NCBI RefSeq assembly: GCF_036567765.1
Contig: NZ_DATCTU010000007.1
Location: 124,001 to 188,000 of the forward strand
Length of the DNA stretch: 64,000 bases
Direction of reading: 5' to 3'
DNA from: Pseudobacteroides sp.
Lineage (GTDB): Bacteria > Bacillota > Clostridia > Acetivibrionales > DSM-2933
Below the pieces are notes generated by a model that saw nothing but the letters and a program-made list of their open reading frames with translations, made no database searches and had not been told where the DNA came from. The stretch's first letter is position 1. Every line of letters begins with the position of its first letter. The position numbers were made by a program, and so were the translations under genes. Positions 1 to 7,034 of the stretch are shown here, piece after piece.

Positions 1-405
1 ATAGAATTAACAGAAAATCTTACATTAAGAGAATCCCATGAATTGTCGCACCTTATTTCAAATAGGATTCAGCAGGCGATGCAGGGGATTGATAATGTAA
101 ATCTCTATTTCGAATGTGCTGAAGAAGTAGTACTGACAAAGGATATTACTGAATCAAGAAGCGAAATTGTTGCCAGCATCTGTGAAACTGTTAGTAAAAT
201 AAATGAAGATGTCGATTGTCATGAAATAAAGCTTTATAGCAAGGGAGACAAGATTTCTACCTTTTTGCACTGCGGTGTAATGGGAGATTTTACAGTTGAT
301 AAGCTGGAAGTGATATCAAGGACAATAAAAAATGAATTGAGGAAAAATGTGAACCGTTTGGAAAATGTACACATACATTTTGAACCACTTGAGGAGAATA
401 GGTGA
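1..405 (+). CDS. Cation diffusion facilitator transporter, C-terminal part
   Basis: The reading frame is open from the first base, so the start and the membrane domain lie outside the window. The visible ~134 residues look like two tandem CDF cytoplasmic (dimerisation) domains. The first ends the pattern leu-rich helix, RESHELSHLI, and a beta strand. The second contains LHCGVMGDFTVDKLE and ends in VHIHFEP, the usual His-x-Glu-Pro end of CDF proteins. CDF proteins export divalent metals (Zn, Fe, Mn, Co) in exchange for protons at the inner membrane; the substrate cannot be told from this fragment. A doubled C-terminal domain is less common than a single one. Identification is by pattern only. 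Confidence 0.6.
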   Translation: MELTENLTLRESHELSHLISNRIQQAMQGIDNVNLYFECAEEVVLTKDITESRSEIVASICETVSKINEDVDCHEIKLYSKGDKISTFLHCGVMGDFTVDKLEVISRTIKNELRKNVNRLENVHIHFEPLEENR

Positions 406-447
406 AAATAGCATGTTGAAATTTCATGATTGAAAGGAGTAGTCTCT

Positions 448-816
448 ATGCTGGATAAACTTTTTGACGGCAAAAAAATTATTCATAAGGCTCTGGATGC
501 ATCATGGAAAAGAAATGAAGCAATTGCTCAAAACATTGCAAATGTTGACACACCGGGATACAAAAGGAAATCCGTATCTTTTGAGGATGAATTGAGAAAG
601 GCGATGGATAGCAAGGACTTCAAAAAAAGTGATGTTGACCAGATTGAAATAAAGGTTGTAGAGGAAAATAAAAATCTAAGCATGAGGCTGGACGGCAATA
701 ATGTGGACATCGAAGCCGAAATGGCCGAGCTTGCAAAAAATACAATAAAGTATAATGCACTTGTTCAAATGGCAGGCTTTGATAAGCTAAAGATGGTTAT
801 AAAGGAAGGCAAATAA
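448..816 (+). CDS. flgB: Flagellar basal-body rod protein FlgB (orphan)
   Basis: 122 residues, the usual length for FlgB, with the rod-protein signature ALDASWKRNEAIAQNIANVDTPGYKR near the N-terminus and a C-terminal helix (NTIKYNALVQMAGFDKLK) typical of rod proteins. I chose ATG 448 because GAAAGGAG lies 8-9 bases before it; an in-frame TTG at 430 has no such site. FlgB forms the proximal rod of the flagellar basal body. Normally flgB is followed by flgC and fliE; here the next gene is a His-rich peptide and a kinase, so this is an isolated copy. It may be a remnant of a flagellar locus or an extra paralog. Confidence 0.85.
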   Translation: MLDKLFDGKKIIHKALDASWKRNEAIAQNIANVDTPGYKRKSVSFEDELRKAMDSKDFKKSDVDQIEIKVVEENKNLSMRLDGNNVDIEAEMAELAKNTIKYNALVQMAGFDKLKMVIKEGK

Positions 817-840
817 CAAATAATCGAGGAGGATTTTATT

Positions 841-1110
841 ATGAGTTTTTTTTCAAGATCAAGAAGCAAGGGGCACTACCCCAACAATAATCACGGTGGT
901 GAGTATTATAAAAGACCGCATGGTTCAGGAGGGATACTTGGCAAGATATTTGATGCGTTGACCGGCTCAAAGAGGCATTCAAGGTCATATTCGAACCGTC
1001 ATGACGGGCATTATTCAGACCACCATGGCCATAATCAGGGAGGATACCATCCTAATCAGAACAATGGCCATTATCCTGACCGTCATCGCCGCAAAAGCTC
1101 ATGGTCCTAA
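841..1110 (+). CDS. Small His/Gly/Arg-rich protein of unknown function
   Basis: 89 residues beginning after a strong GAGGAGG site. The sequence is low in hydrophobic residues and very rich in His, Gly, Asn, Tyr, Arg and Ser, with repeated HY(P/S)D and NxGHYP elements in the second half (about residues 50-85). No known domain is recognised. Composition suggests a disordered, possibly metal-binding or nucleic-acid-associated peptide. Its stop overlaps the start of the downstream protein kinase by 10 bases, so the two are probably translated together and the peptide may be a substrate or partner of the kinase (inference). Confidence 0.6.
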   Translation: MSFFSRSRSKGHYPNNNHGGEYYKRPHGSGGILGKIFDALTGSKRHSRSYSNRHDGHYSDHHGHNQGGYHPNQNNGHYPDRHRRKSSWS

Positions 1111-1832
1111 ATCTGTTTAATAAGGACAGGATTTACAGGCAGGGAGAAAAGATTAAAGGGTATGAAATAATAGAAATCCTTGGCGAGGGCAGATTTGGCA
1201 TTTGTTATCAGGTTTCATGCTGCCAAAAACAGTTTATTTTAAAACAGTTGAAGCCTGGCATGCTAAAAAAATCAAAGGGGAAGGTTCGGTTTGAAGAGGA
1301 AATACTGCAAGAATTACATCATGAATCCATTCCTCAGTTCATTGATAAAATCGAGGATGCCCATTTCTATGGGTATGTGCTGGAATTCAAAGAGGGAAGA
1401 ACCTTTGAGGATATCATCTATCTTGACAAGAAAGCTTTTGAAAAAGATGAGATATACCGGATTGCAGGACAACTGATTGAATTGTTGAAATATCTTCACT
1501 CAAAAGGCGTGGTTCACAGGGATATTCGTGTGCCTAATACCCTTTATAACGGTGAAAATGTAAACCTTGTGGATTTTGGACTTGCCCGCTGGATTAATGA
1601 TAGAAAATACAAAGCAGACATGGATTTCGCCTTTTTAGGTGATTTCCTGCTGCATTTGTATTACTCATCTTTTGATTATGAAAATGGTAAGAAAAGACCC
1701 TGGTTTGATGAGCTGGAGCTTTCTGATACTGAACGGCTCTTCCTGAAAAGGCTGATGGGTGTTGAAAAACGCTATTGCAGGATTGAGGAAGTGGAAACGG
1801 ATTTTTATAAAATTATTGGATGCAAACCATAG
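1101..1832 (+). CDS. Small Ser/Thr protein kinase
   Basis: 243 residues. Eukaryotic-type kinase landmarks are present in order: glycine loop GEGRFG (28-33), ATP lysine in FILKQL (K48), catalytic loop HRDIRVPN (139-146, D141, N146) and metal-binding DFG (158-160). The catalytic-loop Lys of HRDIK is replaced by Arg (HRDIR). The C-lobe is short and I see no APE motif, no transmembrane segment and no PASTA repeats, so it is a soluble minimal kinase unlike PrkC. It starts inside the preceding His-rich gene. Probably active, substrate unknown; the shortened C-lobe leaves some doubt. Confidence 0.8.
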   Translation: MVLNLFNKDRIYRQGEKIKGYEIIEILGEGRFGICYQVSCCQKQFILKQLKPGMLKKSKGKVRFEEEILQELHHESIPQFIDKIEDAHFYGYVLEFKEGRTFEDIIYLDKKAFEKDEIYRIAGQLIELLKYLHSKGVVHRDIRVPNTLYNGENVNLVDFGLARWINDRKYKADMDFAFLGDFLLHLYYSSFDYENGKKRPWFDELELSDTERLFLKRLMGVEKRYCRIEEVETDFYKIIGCKP

Positions 1833-1845
1833 AGGTGGTGAATAT

Positions 1846-2121
1846 ATGGATATTGAAGATATTCTTTACTATCTGAAACGGAATCGTTTTAGCAAAAAGG
1901 CATTAAAGGTGCTCCTTACAGGTTGCCTGTTTATTGTAGCCGTTTTTATAGTTTTGATAATTATCGCAGCAATCCTGGCATTCAAGTACCACACACAGAT
2001 TTATGACGGATTCATGAGAATTATCAATTTTATATTTGGAGATTCTCCGGATAATGTGATAAGGGGATTTTTCAAACAAATTGCGGATAATTTTTTAAAG
2101 AATTTATTTAATGGTGAATAG
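1846..2121 (+). CDS. Small single-pass membrane protein, unknown
   Basis: 91 residues from ATG 1846, with GAGGTGG 7-8 bases upstream; earlier in-frame starts overlap the kinase gene and lack a ribosome site. Residues about 20-45 form one strong hydrophobic helix (VLLTGCLFIVAVFIVLIIIAA), preceded by a basic stretch (KRNRFSKKALK), so the N-terminus is likely cytoplasmic. The C-terminal part is amphipathic. No family recognised. It sits between the kinase and dedA genes with short gaps, so it is probably co-transcribed with them. Confidence 0.6.
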   Translation: MDIEDILYYLKRNRFSKKALKVLLTGCLFIVAVFIVLIIIAAILAFKYHTQIYDGFMRIINFIFGDSPDNVIRGFFKQIADNFLKNLFNGE

Positions 2122-2145
2122 TAGTCAACAAATGAGGAGGACAAG

Positions 2146-2820
2146 ATGGAATTAATAACACAATTGATTGATTTTGTAATACACATAGACAAGCATTTGG
2201 CAGAGCTAATGCAGGATTATGGAGCATGGACATATTTGATACTGTTTCTCATAATTTTCTGTGAGACAGGACTGGTTGTAACACCATTCCTTCCTGGGGA
2301 TTCGCTTTTGTTTGTAATTGGAGCACTAGGCGCTTCAGGGGTAATGGATTTCAAGCTTGCTTTAATACTTCTTATTATTGCAGCTATAGGCGGAAATACT
2401 TTGAATTATTTCATTGGTAAGACAATTGGAAATCGGATTCTTGAAAGTACGAGGTATAAATTTATCAGACGGATTGTGAAGAAGGAATATATTGATAAGG
2501 CTCATGCTTTTTATGAGAAGCATGGTGGGAAAGCAATACTCTTATCAAGGTTTCTGCCTATATTAAGAACATTTGCTCCATTTGTGGCTGGAATAGGAAA
2601 AATGAATTTTGTAAAGTTTACAATTTATAACGCCGTTGGAGCAATTGCATGGGTATTGATATTCATGTTTGGGGGCTACTTCTTTGGCAATATCCCTGTA
2701 GTAAAAAACAATTTTACCTACGTCATATTTGGGATTATTTTTGTATCGCTTCTTCCTGCAATTGTTACTGCTATTAATGCAAAAAGAGAAAAGACAACTG
2801 CTACACTACAGGAAGAATAA
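2146..2820 (+). CDS. DedA family membrane protein
   Basis: 224 residues with the DedA/SNARE-associated architecture: an N-terminal re-entrant hydrophobic stretch containing FCETGLVVTPFLPGDSLLF, a central GGNTLNYFIGKTIGN segment, then the family hallmark SRFLPILRTFAPFVAGIGKM and two C-terminal transmembrane helices. DedA proteins sit in the cytoplasmic membrane; members have been linked to flipping of undecaprenyl phosphate or phosphatidylethanolamine and to membrane-potential homeostasis. Preceded by GAGGAGG. Close to the previous small membrane protein, so likely one operon. Confidence 0.9.
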   Translation: MELITQLIDFVIHIDKHLAELMQDYGAWTYLILFLIIFCETGLVVTPFLPGDSLLFVIGALGASGVMDFKLALILLIIAAIGGNTLNYFIGKTIGNRILESTRYKFIRRIVKKEYIDKAHAFYEKHGGKAILLSRFLPILRTFAPFVAGIGKMNFVKFTIYNAVGAIAWVLIFMFGGYFFGNIPVVKNNFTYVIFGIIFVSLLPAIVTAINAKREKTTATLQEE

Positions 2821-2860
2821 GGTCGGTTGCATAAAACAAGAATTGTGGGGTGAATGCAGA

Positions 2861-3514
2861 ATGAAGTCTGCGGAACAGTTTTGGAATGTAATTTCTACTT
2901 ATAATCAGCAGACCATGTGGTTGCAGATACCTATGGTTATAATGCTAATGAGCCTTGTCCTTATGGCTTTGTTTATAGGGAAAGAATGGATGCAAGTCGC
3001 ATTGAAAGTCAGCCTTTTTGTAGTCTTTTCGTGGGTTGGTATCATATTCTTTTGGGTTTATGACCAAAGTGCTGTTGGACGGTTTTTTGCAGGTCCCTTA
3101 TATATTCTTGTCGGTGTATTATTTCTTGTAGATTCAATAAAGAAAAATATGGTGTTTGAATTGCATAAGATGAAAATTCCAAGGCTTTTTACGTTATTGT
3201 TTATTTTATTGTATGCATTATATCCAGTGTTAAGTTTTGTATTAGGGGGCAGATATCCATCAATTGTGACACTCATAATGCCGTGTCCATTAGTTGTAGT
3301 GGCACTAACACTTGTTTGTACAGCAAAAGGAAAAATAAATAAGTTGCTATTATTACTTTTGCTTGTGTGGGCATTTACAGGACTACCTAAATCAATAATG
3401 TTTAATGTTTATGAGGATTTAATATTATTTATATCAGGTTTATATGCAGTAGTATATTTGATTAACTCAAAAAGAAAATCCAGATACTTTTGTGAAGGAG
3501 GGCGGATTGAATGA
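2861..3514 (+). CDS. DUF6064-like multi-pass membrane protein
   Basis: 217 residues from ATG 2861; earlier in-frame starts lie within dedA. The N-terminus MKSAEQFWNVISTYNQQT and about six hydrophobic helices match the pattern of a family of unknown-function membrane proteins (DUF6064) as I recall it. No catalytic motifs are visible. The last 4 bases overlap the next gene (ATGA), suggesting translational coupling with the ketopantoate-reductase-like gene. Function unknown. Confidence 0.65.
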   Translation: MKSAEQFWNVISTYNQQTMWLQIPMVIMLMSLVLMALFIGKEWMQVALKVSLFVVFSWVGIIFFWVYDQSAVGRFFAGPLYILVGVLFLVDSIKKNMVFELHKMKIPRLFTLLFILLYALYPVLSFVLGGRYPSIVTLIMPCPLVVVALTLVCTAKGKINKLLLLLLLVWAFTGLPKSIMFNVYEDLILFISGLYAVVYLINSKRKSRYFCEGGRIE

Positions 3515-4479
3515 GGATTTTGGTAATTGGAACAGGGGTAATTGGAACAACATATGCTTGGCAACTTTCAGGAATAGGTTGTGAATTGACGCATTATGTG
3601 CGAAAAGGTAAAAAAGACTTCTATGAAAAAGAAGGAATAGAAATTGAGTGCCTTGATACAAGGCATTCGAAGAGTACTGAAAATAGAGTACACTATATGC
3701 CGAAATTCATTGATAATCCAAAACTTTTATCAGAGTATGATTTGATTTTGGTTTCTGTTGGGAGTGATCAACTCGTTCCAGTCTTGGAGCTACTTAAAGA
3801 GAATTCTCAGGGAGTAGATGTGTTTTTTCTTCAGAATATAAGACCGGGCGAAGAAAAGTTTATAGAACAGTATTTGAAGCCAACCCAATATTTTTTTGGA
3901 TATCCTTTCAAAGCAGGCGGAGGCAAAGAAGACAATGTAATAAGATGTGTTATATTTGGCAATTCATTTACCAACACCATGTTAGGGGAAAAAGACGGCA
4001 GAAAATCCGAAAGGCTCAATAAAATCTATACTTTGATTAAAACGGCAAAGCTAAATCCTAAAGTGACTACAAAAATTATTCCTTATATCCGTTGCCATTA
4101 TGTTTGGGCGGCAACTATTCTCGGAGCTTATGCCAAGGCTGGTACATATGAAAAATTGGTATGCAATAAAGAGATTATGAGACAACTATACATAGGAATG
4201 AGAGAAGCATTTGAAACCTGTAGGGCAGAAAGTATAAACCCTGCAAGGATTGCTCCTACAAGTTACTATTATTTTCCTTTGTTTTTATTAGTACCTTTTT
4301 CACAAAAGCTTTTTGACTCAGAAGATATGAAAAGAATGTTTGAGGGGCATGTGTCTGGTTCTCCAGAGGAAATGGAGACCATGTATTACGATATTTTGGA
4401 GGCCGGGGAGAAGTACGGAATAGATATGCCGGTATACAAAAGCTTTAAAGATAGCTTTGACAGATTATTAAATATTTAA
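3511..4479 (+). CDS. Ketopantoate reductase family (ApbA/PanE-like) oxidoreductase
   Basis: 322 residues. The N-terminus MRILVIGTGVIGTTYAWQL is a Rossmann fold with a GxGxxG dinucleotide loop (residues 7-12), followed by strand-end ILVSVGSDQL and QNIRPGEEKF as in ApbA/PanE N-domains. The C-terminal half is helical, also as in the family. Classical PanE reduces 2-dehydropantoate with NADPH in coenzyme A synthesis; this protein lacks clear similarity in the C-domain and no pan genes are nearby, so a different 2-keto substrate is possible. Starts in ATGA overlap with the previous gene. Confidence 0.75.
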   Translation: MRILVIGTGVIGTTYAWQLSGIGCELTHYVRKGKKDFYEKEGIEIECLDTRHSKSTENRVHYMPKFIDNPKLLSEYDLILVSVGSDQLVPVLELLKENSQGVDVFFLQNIRPGEEKFIEQYLKPTQYFFGYPFKAGGGKEDNVIRCVIFGNSFTNTMLGEKDGRKSERLNKIYTLIKTAKLNPKVTTKIIPYIRCHYVWAATILGAYAKAGTYEKLVCNKEIMRQLYIGMREAFETCRAESINPARIAPTSYYYFPLFLLVPFSQKLFDSEDMKRMFEGHVSGSPEEMETMYYDILEAGEKYGIDMPVYKSFKDSFDRLLNI

Positions 4480-4515
4480 GGACTATCCATAAAAGAAGAA
4501 GGGAGAATATTAGCC

Positions 4516-5130
4516 ATGATGAAGAATTCTACAAATATTTTAAAGTATAAAAGACTTGCACCGGTATATGATTTGGTTTTTGGGAAAATTCTTGCTTCTG
4601 CAAGGATTAAAGTTTTTAAGTCAATTGAATTTAAAAAGGGTAGTAAGGTTTTACTTATGGGAGTTGGCACCGGGGAAGATATCAAGTATATACCAAAGGA
4701 TTGCATGTGCATAGGCATTGATATTTCAGAGTCCATGCTTGAAAGAGCAAGGAAAAAAGCTGGGCATTTAAATGTGATGTTTCTTAATATGAATGCAGAA
4801 AAAGTTGATTTTCAAGATTCTACATTTGATTTTGTTATTCTCAACCTTATACTTAGTGTTGCCGAAAATCCAGATAAAGTATTAAGCGAAGCGAATAGAA
4901 TTCTTAAGGGAAATGGACAGATTATCGTATTTGATAAATTTTTGAAAAAGGAAGGGAAAATTACAATTATACGTAGACTAGTCAGCAAGATAACTGCCTT
5001 CATTGGCACAGACATAAATAGAGAGTTTGAAGTAATGGTGTCTGGGATGCAGCTTAGTATAATAAGAGATGACGCGTTAATGATGGGCGGTAATTATAGA
5101 AACATTCTTCTTGAAAAGTCAGTAAATTAA
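4516..5130 (+). CDS. Class I SAM-dependent methyltransferase
   Basis: 204 residues. Contains the SAM-binding motif I variant LLMGVGTGEDIKYIP (about residues 47-60), an acidic strand end GIDISESMLERA (motif II) and DFVILNLILSVAENPDKVL (motif IV region). Resembles the UbiE/Coq5 and phospholipid N-methyltransferase group in layout. Starts at ATG 4516 or the immediately following ATG 4519; GAAGGGAG lies upstream. Substrate unknown. It is the last gene of the rightward series before a convergent gene and a shared terminator. Confidence 0.8.
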   Translation: MMKNSTNILKYKRLAPVYDLVFGKILASARIKVFKSIEFKKGSKVLLMGVGTGEDIKYIPKDCMCIGIDISESMLERARKKAGHLNVMFLNMNAEKVDFQDSTFDFVILNLILSVAENPDKVLSEANRILKGNGQIIVFDKFLKKEGKITIIRRLVSKITAFIGTDINREFEVMVSGMQLSIIRDDALMMGGNYRNILLEKSVN

Positions 5131-5139
5131 TTATATGTA

Positions 5140-5177
5140 AGTAGGGGCTGTGCTTAAAAAATGAACACGGCCCTACT
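5140..5177. terminator. Bidirectional terminator hairpin
   Basis: Imperfect inverted repeat AGTAGGGGCTGTG / CACGGCCCTACT with an A-rich loop, lying between the convergent methyltransferase (ends 5130) and ferritin-like gene (ends 5181 on the other strand). Suited to stop transcription from both sides. Confidence 0.7.
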
Positions 5178-5180
5178 CTG

Positions 5181-5495
5181 TTACTGTATAGGTGTACTGA
5201 AATTCTGGGACTGCTGTTGTTCGACCACCTGTTTGCCCTTTTCTGTTTGGGTTGCATCCTTGGGGCTGATAATATAAAGTAATTGCTGTAATTCACCAAC
5301 ATGCTTTCTCTCTTCATCAGCAATATGATAAAGAATCTTTTTCACTCTATCATCATTGGTTGCCATTGCATGAGCTTCATAACCAATAATGGCTTCCAGC
5401 TCCCCGGCCATATCTACCCGAAGGGCTTGAGCTAATTCTTCATTGGTCAATTGTCTTGGTACGTTTGCTACAAAGGGGTTTCCTAATAGTGCCAT
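5181..5495 (-). CDS. Ferritin-like (half-ferritin, EncFtn-like) protein
   Basis: 104 residues with a single two-helix hairpin instead of the four helices of ferritin. Helix 1 carries GELEAIIGYEAH and helix 2 ADEERKHVGEL. The candidate iron ligands fall at E32, E62 and H65, with Y39 in between. These are the same numbers known for the ferroxidase site of encapsulated ferritin EncFtn, which needs two subunits per di-iron site. The tail (residues 85-104) is Gln/Ser-rich and has no clear encapsulin-docking LTVGSLRR-type sequence; no encapsulin gene is in the window. Likely iron oxidation/storage or peroxide defence. Transcribed away from the hydrogenase operon. Confidence 0.75.
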   Translation of the reverse strand: MALLGNPFVANVPRQLTNEELAQALRVDMAGELEAIIGYEAHAMATNDDRVKKILYHIADEERKHVGELQQLLYIISPKDATQTEKGKQVVEQQQSQNFSTPIQ

Positions 5496-5582
5496 AAAAA
5501 CACATCCTTTTTTATAAAAGTCTCACAGTTATCATTAGCAAAGTACAAATTTATATGCATTAAATTGAGTAACTGAAACAAT

Positions 5583-5626
5583 AAGAACAGCATAGGTTAT
5601 ATTATGTATATCTGTTCTTTTTTATT
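5583..5626 (+). promoter_or_regulatory. Terminator-like hairpin in leader of hydrogenase operon
   Basis: AAGAACAG (5583-5590) and CTGTTCTT (5612-5619) form a stem followed by a run of T. It lies between two divergently transcribed genes, so it cannot be the 3' end of either. On the + strand it would be in the 5' leader of the cytochrome-b5-like/hydrogenase operon and could act as an attenuator. Confidence 0.45.
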
Positions 5627-5676
5627 TGAACGAATAAATTTTCAATTGAACTAATAGATTTGTAGGAGTGGGTTTT

Positions 5677-6135
5677 ATGAATTGCTATGATAACGCTATA
5701 TGCGAGAGGATAAAAACAATTACCGCTGAAGCGGAGAACTATATCAATTTAATATATGCAGCTCCCTGTATATACACCAGAAATATGCTTCTGTACCAAC
5801 TCAGGGCAAAAATGAACGAGATTGATTTTTTAAGTGGCATGATATGCTGCCAGATGAACCAGATGCAGGTAAGCTCTTCAGCGTTGCCACAACAGAACCA
5901 GCAGAACCAAAGAGACCTTACACTTCAGGAACTGTCGAAGTTTAACGGGAAAGATGGAAATCCTGCTTATGTGGCAGTAAACGGAACAGTATATGATGTC
6001 ACAAAGAATGCTGCCTGGGCTGCTGCATCACACTTTGGCCTTACGGCGGGAAAAGACTTAACAAGTGAATTTGCCTCATGCCATGCAGGACAGACCATAT
6101 TAAACAAATTAAAAGTAGTAGGGAAGTTGATTTGA
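5677..6135 (+). CDS. Cytochrome b5-like heme-binding domain protein
   Basis: 152 residues from ATG 5677 (TAGGAG upstream). Residues 1-75 form a helical, Cys- and Met-containing domain with a Gln-rich linker. Residues 80-152 are a cytochrome b5-like heme/steroid-binding domain: LTLQELSKFNGKDGNPAYVAVNG, then VYDVTKNAAW, H119 in SHFG and H136 in SCHAG, the likely heme ligands, and KVVGKL at the end. It overlaps the hydrogenase small-subunit start by one base (TGATG), so it is co-translated with the hydrogenase. It may be an electron partner of the enzyme (inference). No signal peptide is visible. Confidence 0.8.
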   Translation: MNCYDNAICERIKTITAEAENYINLIYAAPCIYTRNMLLYQLRAKMNEIDFLSGMICCQMNQMQVSSSALPQQNQQNQRDLTLQELSKFNGKDGNPAYVAVNGTVYDVTKNAAWAAASHFGLTAGKDLTSEFASCHAGQTILNKLKVVGKLI

Positions 6136-7034
6136 TGAATACAACACAGACTTGTCCGGAGTATGCTGTCCGTCTTCAGACAGCATCGGATTTATTTAAT
6201 AAAGTTGAAGGTGAAATCAGGAATGGTACCTTGGTTAAGAAGAATCTGGTTTGGCTCGAATTAACAGGTTGTTCAGGCAATATCATTTCACTTTTGGATG
6301 GGTCAAATCCTGATTTCAAATATTTAATCTCTCAGATGACCGACTTTGTCTATGATAATAGCTTGATGGCAGCTGAAGGTGAAAGTGCCATGGAGAAATT
6401 AATGGACACTACTGATAAAGAGTATATTCTTGCAGTAGAGGGAGCGGTGGCAACTAGAAACAACGGTCTATATAATGTTATCGGCCGCTGGAAGGGCGAG
6501 CCGGTTACTGCCCTTAAGGCAATCAAGATGCTGGGAGAAAAAGCTTCACATGTTATAGCGCTTGGGGCTTGTGCCACTCATGGGGGTGTTTCTGCAGCTA
6601 AACCAAATCCTGCCGATTGTGTCAGTGTTCAAAGTGTACTAAAAAGAAAGGTCATAAAGCTTCCGGGATGCCCTTGCCATCCGGACTGGTTTTTAGGAAC
6701 ACTGGCACATATCCTTCTATATGGTGAACCCGAGCTTGACAGCAGAGATAGACCGTTATTGTTTTACAGTACCTTAATCCATGACCGCTGTCCAAGAAGG
6801 TCATTTTTTGATAAAGGAATTTTTGCAAAAAAACTGGGAGAAAGCACCTGCATGTTCAAGCTGGGTTGCAGGGGACCTGTTACCCGTATAGATTGCCCGA
6901 TACGAAAATGGAATCAATATGTTAACTGGCCCATCGAGGATGACACACCATGCATAGGCTGTGCCCAGTTCGGATTTCCAGATCAAATGGAACCGTTCAT
7001 CACCTATAACACTACAAGAGGGGTAAAGGAATGA
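6135..7034 (+). CDS. [NiFe] hydrogenase small subunit, variant proximal-cluster motif
   Basis: 299 residues, no Tat signal peptide, so probably cytoplasmic. Cluster ligands seen: proximal site C46 in GCSGN, C146 in GACATHGG, C179 in PGCPCHP; distal site H216 and C219 in HDRCPRR, C239, C245; medial site C254, C273, C276. In standard group 1 enzymes the first motif is CxGC; here the second Cys is Asn (N49), and an extra Cys (C181) appears two residues after C179. The subunit passes electrons between the Ni-Fe site and external partners. Start ATG 6135 overlaps the upstream stop; the 3' end overlaps the large subunit by 4 bases. Confidence 0.92.
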   Translation: MNTTQTCPEYAVRLQTASDLFNKVEGEIRNGTLVKKNLVWLELTGCSGNIISLLDGSNPDFKYLISQMTDFVYDNSLMAAEGESAMEKLMDTTDKEYILAVEGAVATRNNGLYNVIGRWKGEPVTALKAIKMLGEKASHVIALGACATHGGVSAAKPNPADCVSVQSVLKRKVIKLPGCPCHPDWFLGTLAHILLYGEPELDSRDRPLLFYSTLIHDRCPRRSFFDKGIFAKKLGESTCMFKLGCRGPVTRIDCPIRKWNQYVNWPIEDDTPCIGCAQFGFPDQMEPFITYNTTRGVKE

